Part shown: positions 37,484-44,816 of the stretch, in pieces
Numbering within the stretch: the first letter of the stretch is position 1
Layout of the letters: each line of letters starts with the position of its first letter
NCBI GenBank assembly: GCA_017521285.1
Contig: JAFXDG010000115.1
Coordinates: 1-45,168, forward strand
Direction of reading: 5' to 3'
From: Bacteroidaceae bacterium
GTDB taxonomy: Bacteria; Bacteroidota; Bacteroidia; Bacteroidales; Bacteroidaceae
Length of the DNA stretch: 45,168 bases
Position numbers and translations under genes: made by a program
The notes under the pieces: model-generated
What the model saw: the letters and a program-made list of their open reading frames with translations, nothing else
What the model was told of the DNA's origin: nothing
The model's database searches: none

Positions 37484-38593
37484 TTATTTTATGATGAATG
37501 AAAGAATACGTTCAACATCTTCGTCCCCCAACTCATGGTGCATGGGCAGACAGATGACGCTGTCGGCCAGCTTATGGGCATTGGGCAGATTCTCCGGACG
37601 GGCACTTTCCAATCCACGGTAGGTGGCAAAGGTGCTTATCAAAGGATAGAAATAACGGCGGCCGAGGACATTCTGTGACTTCATCTTGAAGTAGAGTTCA
37701 TCGCGGGTCATGCCGTATGTGGTTTCATCTACGAAGATGGGGAAATAGCTGTAGTTGTGCTTTACTCCGGCAGTATCTTCCATGAAACGGATGCCTGCTA
37801 CATCTTTCAACGCTTCGCGATACTTGATGGCCACTTGATGGCGGGCTTCAATCGCAGCATCTACCTGACGGAGATTCAACAGACCGTAAGCTGCACGCAT
37901 TTCGTCCATTTTGCTGTTTATGCCGGGGGCCACCACTTCCGTCTCTCCTGCAAAGCCGAAATTCTTCAAGTAGTCGATACGTTTTTTTGTCTGTTCGTCG
38001 TGCATTACCAAAGCGCCACCTTCGATGGTGTTATAGACTTTAGTGGCGTGGAAACTCAGGGTGGACATGTCGCCGGCGGTGAGGATGCTTTCACCATTTA
38101 CCTCCACTCCAAAAGCGTGTGCAGCATCGTAGATTATTTTCAAACCGTATTTGTCAGCTATATCTTGAATGCTCTTTATGTCGCATGGAGTTCCATACAC
38201 GTGTACAGGCATGATGGCTGTAGTGCGTGGAGTAATGGCCGCTTCTATCTTTTCAGGCAAAAGGTTGCCGGTGACGGGGTCAACATCCACAAATACAGGC
38301 TTGATGCCATTCCACCAAAGTGAGTGGGTGGTGGCTACGAAACTGTAAGGAGTGGTGATGACTTCACCAGTAATATGAAGAGATTGGAGAGCTGTTATTA
38401 ACGGTAATGTTCCATTCGTGAACAGGCTGATGTAGGGCACTTTAAGGTAAGCGGCCAGCTCCTTTTCCAATTGTTTGTGGAAGCTGCCGTTATTGGTAAT
38501 CCATTTACTGTTCCATATTTCTTGGAGCAATGTCTGGAATTCCTCCAAGTCAGGAAGTAAAGGCGAGGTTACTGTTATTCTTTTCGTATCCAT
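37484..38593 (-). CDS. DegT/DnrJ/EryC1-family sugar aminotransferase
   Basis: The 369-aa PLP-dependent enzyme converts a nucleotide-linked keto-sugar to an amino sugar, usually with glutamate as donor. The PLP lysine is Lys185 in FHATKVYNTIEGG, the PLP aspartate is Asp156 in IIYDAAHAFG, and NGTLPLITAL (60-69) binds the phosphate. The sequence resembles VioA/FdtB-like enzymes acting on dTDP-4- or dTDP-3-keto-6-deoxysugars, but regiospecificity cannot be read by eye. It is the first gene of the seven-gene operon, with a textbook promoter 26 nt upstream. Confidence 0.92.
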   Translation of the reverse strand: MDTKRITVTSPLLPDLEEFQTLLQEIWNSKWITNNGSFHKQLEKELAAYLKVPYISLFTNGTLPLITALQSLHITGEVITTPYSFVATTHSLWWNGIKPVFVDVDPVTGNLLPEKIEAAITPRTTAIMPVHVYGTPCDIKSIQDIADKYGLKIIYDAAHAFGVEVNGESILTAGDMSTLSFHATKVYNTIEGGALVMHDEQTKKRIDYLKNFGFAGETEVVAPGINSKMDEMRAAYGLLNLRQVDAAIEARHQVAIKYREALKDVAGIRFMEDTAGVKHNYSYFPIFVDETTYGMTRDELYFKMKSQNVLGRRYFYPLISTFATYRGLESARPENLPNAHKLADSVICLPMHHELGDEDVERILSFIIK

Positions 38594-38618
38594 GCAGATG
38601 GAATAGTTTTAATAGGTG

Positions 38619-38650
38619 CAAATGTACAACTATTCAACGAATTAAACAAA
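38619..38650 (-). promoter_or_regulatory. Promoter of the seven-gene sugar-modification operon
   Basis: On the minus strand this reads TTTG (38650-38647), 20 nt, then TACATTTG (38626-38619). It is an exact match to the Bacteroidetes consensus TTTG-N19-21-TAnnTTTG. Transcription should start near 38612, leaving a leader of about 19 nt before the ATG at 38593. Confidence 0.75.
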
Positions 38651-38713
38651 CAATTTTGGCGGGTTGACACAAATTTACTTGGCAAGTCGGTATTTCCCTA
38701 ACTTTTGTGTATG

Positions 38714-38763
38714 GTTAACTCCGTTCGTGAACCGTGTTTATTCCGTTCCCGAACGGAGTTAAC
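38714..38763. promoter_or_regulatory. Dyad of two 14-bp palindromes, possible operator
   Basis: GTTAACTCCGTTCG (38714-38727) and CGAACGGAGTTAAC (38750-38763) are perfect inverted 14-mers. Within them lie two smaller palindromes, CCGTTCGTGAACCG (38721-38734) and CCGTTCCCGAACGG (38743-38756). Their centres are 22 bp apart, two helical turns. It lies between the esterase 3' end and the operon promoter. It may also act as the esterase terminator, but there is no T-tract. Confidence 0.5.
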
Positions 38764-38769
38764 AGCATT

Positions 38770-39948
38770 CTACAACACCTTGTCCAACCAATCGGCTACC
38801 TCTTGCTGGATTTCCTTGCTACAGAAGTGGGGGAGGTCCCAAAGTTTGGTGACCAACTTGTCTGCGGCACCTTGGCTTTCATAGACGCTACGGATTTGGC
38901 TATAAGCTTTCTCCACGGCAATGGGAGGGAACAGTTTGTCTTGCCGTCCGTTGAAGAAGAGCATCGGCTTGGGACACGCGATGGAGGCAATGTGCGGATA
39001 ATCCATGTATTGGCGTATCATGGGCAGGGTGTTGGCAAAGTCGGAGCCGCCCTTTCCCTTGCGGTACTCCCAATGGAGCTGGTAGTCAGTCGTTGTCATC
39101 CAGCAGACAGCAGCTCCGGCCTTCACGCGGTCGGTAAAGGCGGTGAGCATCCACGTGCGATAGGCTCCCATAGAGAAACCCATGGCACCGATGCGCTTGG
39201 CATCCACCTCGGGCAACGAAGCTAAAAACTCGGCAGAGTAAGCGTCCTCAAACGTGGTGGAGCCACTCCACGAACGGCCCAATTGCTGGAATACACAGGC
39301 GATTACCTGTTGTCCTTCGTAGTCGGCACCCTCTTTGCGTCCGCGTTCTCCCCAAAAGAGTGCATCCAGCGTAAGTACTACGTATCCTCTGCTGGCCAGA
39401 TAGTCGCCCACATACTGGTCGTCGTAACAACCATGTGCCCACTCATCAGCATCCTGCAACACAAGGGAATCGACACCGAAGGGGCGCACCATCTTTTCCT
39501 TACCGATGGTGAAATGTGCCCCATGGTCGTGCATCAGCACTACGGCCGGATGAGGCCCTTCTCCCTCGGGTACACACAAGTAAGCCGGTACGCGGGAGTA
39601 GGCCGTCAGGTTGAATTTGATTTTCTTTACTTCGTATCCTTGACGTTTCTCTGTGGCCACCACTTCCATGTCCCATTGCTCCGACGGGCGGGGCGGAGTC
39701 ATCATGCTCTCTTCTAATTTGGCGCGCGCCGTCTTCCGCCATTTCTTGAAGCGCATGCCACTGTTCTCCCATGCCAGCGGATACGTAAGTTCTTCCTTCA
39801 GTTGGTCGAGGAACACAGGCATGTCGTTCTTCAGTTCATACACCGCATTGGGGCGCGGTTTGGCCTTCTTCTGTGCTACGGCGTGTGTGCTTCCGCACAA
39901 GGCAAAGGTGCATAAGGCAAGGGTGGTGAGGATTGTTCTTGTTTTCAT
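38770..39948 (-). CDS. Secreted alpha/beta-hydrolase, acetyl xylan esterase-like
   Basis: The 392-aa exported esterase of the dienelactone hydrolase/acetyl xylan esterase-like group starts with a signal peptide (MKTRTILTTLALCTFALCGS). The oxyanion region is AVVLMHDHGAHF and the nucleophile lies in IGAMGFSMGAYR. The acid is probably in FNGRQDKLFPP and the histidine in DLPHFCSKE. Start 39948 is chosen for its signal peptide; an ATG two codons earlier is possible. It begins 14 nt after the ribD stop and is probably co-transcribed with ribD, though the functions are unrelated. It may act on acetylated glycans, but the substrate is not determinable. Confidence 0.85.
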   Translation of the reverse strand: MKTRTILTTLALCTFALCGSTHAVAQKKAKPRPNAVYELKNDMPVFLDQLKEELTYPLAWENSGMRFKKWRKTARAKLEESMMTPPRPSEQWDMEVVATEKRQGYEVKKIKFNLTAYSRVPAYLCVPEGEGPHPAVVLMHDHGAHFTIGKEKMVRPFGVDSLVLQDADEWAHGCYDDQYVGDYLASRGYVVLTLDALFWGERGRKEGADYEGQQVIACVFQQLGRSWSGSTTFEDAYSAEFLASLPEVDAKRIGAMGFSMGAYRTWMLTAFTDRVKAGAAVCWMTTTDYQLHWEYRKGKGGSDFANTLPMIRQYMDYPHIASIACPKPMLFFNGRQDKLFPPIAVEKAYSQIRSVYESQGAADKLVTKLWDLPHFCSKEIQQEVADWLDKVL

Positions 39949-39962
39949 AAGCATGTCAGTCT

Positions 39963-41036
39963 TTATGTTGTTTTCTTTGGTTGATAAATCTCTTTCCGGT
40001 GTGTCCCTATCTGTGTTGTCTCTTTGGGGAGTCCGTCGGGCAAAACAGGGGCTTTTACTCCTTCTTCCAGTGTAATGGGAGCAGTTTCCACATGTGCTTC
40101 GTCCCACAGATTGGCATCAATGAAACTCTGTAGCAGGGTGGCTCCTCCCTCGACCAACAACGATTGTATGCGTCGTTTGTACAGCTCTGCCAACATCTGG
40201 GGTAGGGTGGGCTGTGAATAGTCTATGGTCACATACTCTACACCCTCTATTGCAGGCGTTTCGGTGCAAGCGGTAAAGACAAGTGTCGGCACACTTCCGT
40301 CGAACAGGTGGAGGGTGGTGGGCAGTTCCAAATGACGGTCAATGACCACGCGTAGGGGTGACTCTCCCGGCCAGTGGCGCACGGTGAGTGAAGGATTGTC
40401 GAGCCATGCCGTCCGTTTCCCCACCATGATGGCCTGTACTCCGGCACGCTGGCGATGTACCAGCATGGTGGTGTGGTTGTTGGAGAAGGTGACGGGGCGT
40501 TCTTCGGGCGATGTGCGCAAGCGGTCAATGAATCCGTCGGCCGATTGTGCCCATTTCAAGATGATATATGGACGTCGTTCGGTGTGGTTGACAATGAACC
40601 GGTTGTTCAAGGCCAGACACTCCTGTTCGAGCACTCCCACGGTGACGTCAATGCCCGCATCGCGCAATTTGCGGATGCCGCGTCCGGCCACTTCAGAGAA
40701 AGGATCGACACAACCCACCACCACACGAGGAATGCCACAAGCGATGATGAGGTCGGCACAAGGAGGCGTTTTTCCATAGTGTGAACATGGCTCAAGGCTG
40801 ACGTAGATCGAAGCCTGAGCTAAGAGAGGCTTATCCTTGGGATGAACCGAGTTCACTGCATTCACCTCGGCATGTGCTTCGCCACAACGGATGTGATACC
40901 CCTCGCCAATGATGTGTCCGTTGGCCACTATCACGGCTCCCACCATAGGGTTAGGGGCTGCATGGCGTTTTCCGCAACGGGCCAGTTGCAGGCATCGGGT
41001 CATGTATTTTTCGTCTTCATTCATCGTGCGATTCAT
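39963..41036 (-). CDS. ribD: Bifunctional riboflavin biosynthesis deaminase/reductase RibD
   Basis: This enzyme catalyses two consecutive steps of riboflavin synthesis. The N-terminal half is a zinc cytidine-deaminase-like domain with HAE (55-57) and PCSHYGKTPPC (83-93; Cys84 and Cys93 are zinc ligands). The C-terminal half is an NADPH-dependent reductase of the dihydrofolate reductase fold (about 150-345; RPYIILKWAQSADGFID begins it). The length of 357 aa is standard. Met5 is an alternative start. It is divergent from prmC with 78 bp between, and no other rib genes are near. Confidence 0.95.
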   Translation of the reverse strand: MNRTMNEDEKYMTRCLQLARCGKRHAAPNPMVGAVIVANGHIIGEGYHIRCGEAHAEVNAVNSVHPKDKPLLAQASIYVSLEPCSHYGKTPPCADLIIACGIPRVVVGCVDPFSEVAGRGIRKLRDAGIDVTVGVLEQECLALNNRFIVNHTERRPYIILKWAQSADGFIDRLRTSPEERPVTFSNNHTTMLVHRQRAGVQAIMVGKRTAWLDNPSLTVRHWPGESPLRVVIDRHLELPTTLHLFDGSVPTLVFTACTETPAIEGVEYVTIDYSQPTLPQMLAELYKRRIQSLLVEGGATLLQSFIDANLWDEAHVETAPITLEEGVKAPVLPDGLPKETTQIGTHRKEIYQPKKTT

Positions 41037-41046
41037 TTTTTATGTT

Positions 41047-41054
41047 TACCTTTG
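41047..41054 (+). promoter_or_regulatory. -7 box for prmC
   Basis: TACCTTTG matches TAnnTTTG and lies 60 nt before the prmC ATG at 41115. This supports that start rather than the much longer open frame running back through ribD on the opposite strand. Confidence 0.5.
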
Positions 41055-41114
41055 CATTATAATAGGAACTATAGGGACTATAGATACTGTAGAAACTGTC
41101 AAGAACAATTTGCC

Positions 41115-41978
41115 ATGCCCGACCACTTTACCACTCTACGCACTGCTCTGCAAGCCTGCTATCCTGCGGGCGAAGCCTCGGCTATAGCCCGATGGGTGTT
41201 GGCTGAAGCTTTCGGCATTAGCCAAACGGACATTTACATGGGCAAAGATATACAATTATCGGAAAAGGACGAGCAGAAATTTGAAAATATTCTTCATCGC
41301 CTGTGCAATTACGAGCCTGTGCAGTATGTTTTGGGTTATGCGTGGTTCTGTGGGAAGCGCTTTGAGGTGGCTCCGGGCGTATTGATTCCCCGTCCCGAAA
41401 CGGAAGAGCTGGTGGAGTTGATGGTGCGTGAGCATCCGGTAGCTCCCCCTCGTGTGTTGGACATCGGTACGGGTAGTGGTTGCATCCCCATCATGCTGGC
41501 CCATCATTGGCCTGCGAGCCATGTGGAGGGGTGGGATGTGTCGCCCGAGGCGTTGGCGATTGCCCAAAGGAACAACGAAGCACATGGTACGGGCGTTCAC
41601 TTTTCCCGCCATGATATTCTCTCTTCCAGTTCATTGCCTCAGGACGGAGGCTTTGACCTTATTGTCAGCAATCCGCCCTACATCAAGCAATGCGAGCGCG
41701 GGCAGATGGAGCGCAATGTGCTTGATTGGGAACCCGAGCTGGCTCTGTTTGTGCCCGACGATGACCCGTTGCTTTTCTATCGCACCATTGTGCGGAAAGC
41801 CGTAGATGGCTTGCTGAATCCTGGCGGAACGCTCTATTTTGAAATCAATCGCGAGCATGGTGCCGAGACTGTATCATTGTTGGAGGATGCAGGCTTTGTC
41901 CAGGTGGAATTGCTGAAGGACCTTTCAGGTAACGAGCGGATTGTGAAGGGATGTTTTGCCATGTCGCAAAAAAAATAA
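41115..41978 (+). CDS. prmC: Release-factor N5-glutamine methyltransferase PrmC (HemK)
   Basis: This SAM-dependent enzyme methylates the glutamine of the GGQ motif in peptide-chain release factors. The SAM site is VLDIGTGSGCIPIMLA (about 115-130), and the substrate-glutamine motif is NPPY (186-189). The N-terminal helical domain contains EPVQYVLGYAWFCG and IPRPETEEL, both characteristic. The start at 41115 gives 287 aa, the family norm. The frame is open upstream for 91 codons but that part is antisense to ribD. pyrE follows after 72 bp with its own promoter. Confidence 0.95.
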   Translation: MPDHFTTLRTALQACYPAGEASAIARWVLAEAFGISQTDIYMGKDIQLSEKDEQKFENILHRLCNYEPVQYVLGYAWFCGKRFEVAPGVLIPRPETEELVELMVREHPVAPPRVLDIGTGSGCIPIMLAHHWPASHVEGWDVSPEALAIAQRNNEAHGTGVHFSRHDILSSSSLPQDGGFDLIVSNPPYIKQCERGQMERNVLDWEPELALFVPDDDPLLFYRTIVRKAVDGLLNPGGTLYFEINREHGAETVSLLEDAGFVQVELLKDLSGNERIVKGCFAMSQKK

Positions 41979-41989
41979 TGCCCTAATTC

Positions 41990-42020
41990 TTTGAGGATTC
42001 AACTTCTTTCCCTATTTTTG
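41990..42020 (+). promoter_or_regulatory. Promoter of pyrE
   Basis: TTTG (41990-41993), 19 nt, then TATTTTTG (42013-42020) match the full Bacteroidetes consensus. The -33 box begins 12 nt after the prmC stop. It fixes the pyrE start at 42051 rather than an upstream frame. Confidence 0.7.
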
Positions 42021-42050
42021 CACCCATATATCCTAAGAACAAATCGTTAT

Positions 42051-42683
42051 ATGAAAACATTAGAGAAGCTTTTTGCTGAAAAACTGCTGAAAATCAAAGC
42101 CATCAAGTTGCAGCCCGCTAATCCTTTCACTTGGGCTTCAGGATGGAAGTCTCCGTTCTATTGCGACAATCGTAAGACTCTCTCTTACCCCGCGTTGCGC
42201 AACTTCGTGAAGTTGGAAATCGCCCGTCTCATTCAAGAGCAATTCGGTGAAGTGGATGCCATTGCCGGTGTTGCCACTGGTGCCATCCCTCAAGGAGCCT
42301 TGGTGGCCGATGCGTTGAACCTGCCTTTCGTGTATGTTCGTTCCACTCCGAAAGACCATGGTTTGGAGAACCTCATCGAGGGTGAACTTCGTCCGGGTAT
42401 GAAGGTGGTGGTTATTGAAGACCTCATTTCTACCGGTGGCAGCAGCTTGAAAGCAGTAGAAGCCATCCGTCGCGACGGTTGCGAAGTCATCGGTATGGTG
42501 GCATCATATACCTACGGATTCCCCGTAGCCATCGAAGCATTCAAGAATGCCAAGGTGAAGCTGGTGACACTCACCAACTACGAAGCCGTGCTCGATGTAG
42601 CTCTGAAGACCGGATACATCAGCGAGCAGGATATTCCCGTGTTGGATGCATGGAGAAAAGATCCCGCTCACTGGGAAGGATAA
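42051..42683 (+). CDS. pyrE: Orotate phosphoribosyltransferase
   Basis: This enzyme transfers phosphoribose from PRPP to orotate in pyrimidine synthesis. The PRPP-binding motif is VVVIEDLISTGGSSL, and the orotate-side loop region is YVRSTPKDHGLENLIEG. FTWASGWKSPFYCDNR near the N-terminus is typical of the family. The length of 210 aa is normal. It has its own promoter at 41990-42020. The SRPBCC protein gene follows after a 100-bp inverted-repeat spacer. Confidence 0.95.
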   Translation: MKTLEKLFAEKLLKIKAIKLQPANPFTWASGWKSPFYCDNRKTLSYPALRNFVKLEIARLIQEQFGEVDAIAGVATGAIPQGALVADALNLPFVYVRSTPKDHGLENLIEGELRPGMKVVVIEDLISTGGSSLKAVEAIRRDGCEVIGMVASYTYGFPVAIEAFKNAKVKLVTLTNYEAVLDVALKTGYISEQDIPVLDAWRKDPAHWEG

Positions 42684-42685
42684 AA

Positions 42686-42784
42686 TTTTAATATGTCAAT
42701 ATGCTAATATGCTAATGTGCCAATAATGTTATCATGTGGGTACATTAGCATATTGGCATATTGGCACATTAGCATATTATTTTT
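42686..42784. repeat. Inverted CTAATGTGC-type repeat
   Basis: AATATGCTAATATGCTAATG and TGCCAATAATG units are followed by the reverse-complement set ACATTAGCATATTGGC and ATTGGCACATTAGC. The short spacer can form one hairpin between pyrE and the SRPBCC gene. It is the same family as 1112-1269. Confidence 0.7.
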
Positions 42785-43195
42785 ATGACAACATTTGAAA
42801 GTAGCATTAAAGTAATCCCCTTCAGTCAAGAAGCGGTTTACTCCAAAATCTCTGACTTGAACAATTTGGAGCAAGTCAAAGACCGTATTCCACAAGACAA
42901 GATTCAAAACTTCGAGTTCGATGCCGACTCCATCAACTTCAGCGTATCGCCTATGGGCAACGTATGTCTGCGCATTATCGAGCGCGAGCCGTACAAACTG
43001 GTGAAGTTCGAAACGGCCAGTTCGCCTCTGCCCTTCAACCTGTGGATTCAGTTGGTGCCCATCAGCGAAGAGCAGTGCAAAATGAAGATTACCGTCAAGG
43101 TCGAACTCAATCCTTTCATCAAAGGCATGGTTTCCAAACCCCTTCAGGAGGGATTGGAGAAGATGGCCGATATGATTGCACAGATACCTTATTAA
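42785..43195 (+). CDS. SRPBCC-family (START-like) protein
   Basis: The 136-aa helix-grip protein of the polyketide cyclase/START-like superfamily binds or senses hydrophobic ligands in related families. It begins TTFESSIKVIPFSQEAVYSK, has the strand NFSVSPMGNVCLRIIEREP, and ends with an amphipathic helix (LQEGLEKMADMIAQIPY). No catalytic residues stand out. Similar proteins are conserved near pyrE and argH in Bacteroides as far as I recall, without an assigned function. The start ATG is directly after the repeat spacer. Confidence 0.8.
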   Translation: MTTFESSIKVIPFSQEAVYSKISDLNNLEQVKDRIPQDKIQNFEFDADSINFSVSPMGNVCLRIIEREPYKLVKFETASSPLPFNLWIQLVPISEEQCKMKITVKVELNPFIKGMVSKPLQEGLEKMADMIAQIPY

Positions 43196-43370
43196 TGTGG
43201 CAATGTGATAATGTGCCAATGTGCTAATAACCCTGCGGCACTTTGCCACATTATCACATTATCATATTGGCGTATTATCACATTATCATATTGCCATATT
43301 GGACATTATCACATTGGCAAATTATCACATTGGCATATTAGCATATTAGCAAATTAGCACATTAAAATAT
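43196..43370. repeat. Inverted CTAATGTGC-type repeat before argH
   Basis: GTGGCAATGTGATAATGTGC units (43196-43227) are followed, after AACCCTGCGGCAC, by a longer inverted series of ACATTATCAC, ATATTGGC and CATATTAGC units to 43368. The argH start codon is just beyond it, so the repeat forms the likely mRNA leader. Confidence 0.7.
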
Positions 43371-43371
43371 T

Positions 43372-44718
43372 ATGGCTCAAAAACTCTGGGAAAAGAACGT
43401 ACAGGTAAACGAAGAGATTGAAAGGTTCACCGTCGGACGCGACCGCGAAATGGACCTCTATTTGGCCAAGCACGACGTGCTGGGCTCCATGGCTCACATC
43501 ACCATGCTGGAGAGCATCGGTCTGCTGACCGCCGACGAATTGAAGGTGTTGTTGGCCGAACTGAAGAATATCCACGCCATTGCCGAACGCGGCGAATTTG
43601 TTATCGAAGAGGGTGTGGAGGACGTACACTCGCAAGTGGAACTTATGCTCACCCGCAAGTTGGGCGACGTGGGTAAAAAGATACATAGCGGACGTTCGCG
43701 CAACGACCAGGTGTTGCTCGACCTCAAACTGTTCACCCGTGCCCAATTGCGCGAGATTACCGAAGAGGTGGAAATCCTCTTCAAAGAACTCATGGCACAG
43801 AGCAACCGTTACAAGGATGTGCTGATGCCCGGTTACACCCATCTGCAGATTGCCATGCCTTCATCCTTCGGCCTTTGGTTCGGCGCCTATGCCGAGAGTT
43901 TGGTGGACGACCTCACCTTCCTGCAGGCCGCCTATCGCATGTGCAACCGCAATCCCCTCGGTTCAGCCGCCGGTTACGGCTCGTCGTTCCCCCTCAATCG
44001 CGAGATGACTACCCGTCTTTTGGGCTTCGACTCCATGAATTACAATGTGGTGTATGCCCAGATGGGACGTGGCAAGATGGAGCGTAACGTGGCCTTTGCC
44101 CTTGCTTCCATTGCCGGCACTATCGGCAAGTTGGCCTTCGATGCCTGCATGTTCAACAGTCAGAACTTCGGTTTCGTGAAATTACCCGACGAATGTACCA
44201 CCGGCTCCAGCATCATGCCCCACAAGAAGAACCCCGATGTGTTTGAACTGACCCGCGCCAAATGCAACAAGATTCAGAGTCTTCCCCAGCAGATTATGAT
44301 GATAGCCAACAACTTGCCTTCAGGCTACTTCCGCGACTTGCAGATTATCAAAGAGGTGTTCCTCCCCGCCTTTGAAGAGTTGAAGGACTGCCTGCGCATG
44401 ACGGCCTACATCATCAACCGCATCAAGGTGAACGAGCATATTCTCGACGATGACCGCTACCTCTACATCTTCAGCGTAGAGGAGGTGAACCGCCTGGCAG
44501 CTGAGGGAATGCCCTTCCGCGATGCTTACAAGAAAGTGGGACTCGACATCGAAGCGGGCAAGTTCACCCATAGCAAACAGGTGCACCACACCCATGCCGG
44601 CAGCATCGGCAATCTTTGCAACGACCGCATCGAAGCATTGATGAACCAAGTCATCACCGGCTTCAACTTCACTGCTGTAGAGACCGCCGAGAAGGAATTG
44701 CTGGCTACTGGAAAATAA
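43372..44718 (+). CDS. argH: Argininosuccinate lyase
   Basis: This enzyme cleaves argininosuccinate to arginine and fumarate, the last step of arginine synthesis. The fumarase/ASL superfamily signature GSSIMPHKKN occupies residues 278-287, with the catalytic serine in its loop. Other conserved stretches are EEGVEDVHSQVE, KIHSGRSRNDQV and MPGYTHLQIAMP. The length of 448 aa is normal. It ends 23 bp before a strong bidirectional terminator. Confidence 0.96.
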   Translation: MAQKLWEKNVQVNEEIERFTVGRDREMDLYLAKHDVLGSMAHITMLESIGLLTADELKVLLAELKNIHAIAERGEFVIEEGVEDVHSQVELMLTRKLGDVGKKIHSGRSRNDQVLLDLKLFTRAQLREITEEVEILFKELMAQSNRYKDVLMPGYTHLQIAMPSSFGLWFGAYAESLVDDLTFLQAAYRMCNRNPLGSAAGYGSSFPLNREMTTRLLGFDSMNYNVVYAQMGRGKMERNVAFALASIAGTIGKLAFDACMFNSQNFGFVKLPDECTTGSSIMPHKKNPDVFELTRAKCNKIQSLPQQIMMIANNLPSGYFRDLQIIKEVFLPAFEELKDCLRMTAYIINRIKVNEHILDDDRYLYIFSVEEVNRLAAEGMPFRDAYKKVGLDIEAGKFTHSKQVHHTHAGSIGNLCNDRIEALMNQVITGFNFTAVETAEKELLATGK

Positions 44719-44741
44719 AGATACAGAGATTCAAAAATCGG

Positions 44742-44777
44742 AAAAGGGATTGTGACACCATGCCACAATCCCTTTTT
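44742..44777. terminator. Bidirectional terminator between argH and the HU-like gene
   Basis: AAAAGGGATTGTG (44742-44754) pairs perfectly with CACAATCCCTTTT (44764-44776) around a 9-nt loop. With a T-tract at one end and an A-tract at the other it can serve argH on plus and the HU-like gene on minus, which converge here. Confidence 0.85.
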
Positions 44778-44816
44778 CCTTTCATGTCTCCTCAAAACGG
44801 ACACACGCTGTGCTCA

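Noticed and set aside
38714-38763. Simple Rho-independent terminator of the esterase gene
   Set aside because: There is no T-tract on the minus strand after the dyad and the loop is 22 nt with its own palindromes; I keep it as a possible operator and mention termination only as an alternative.
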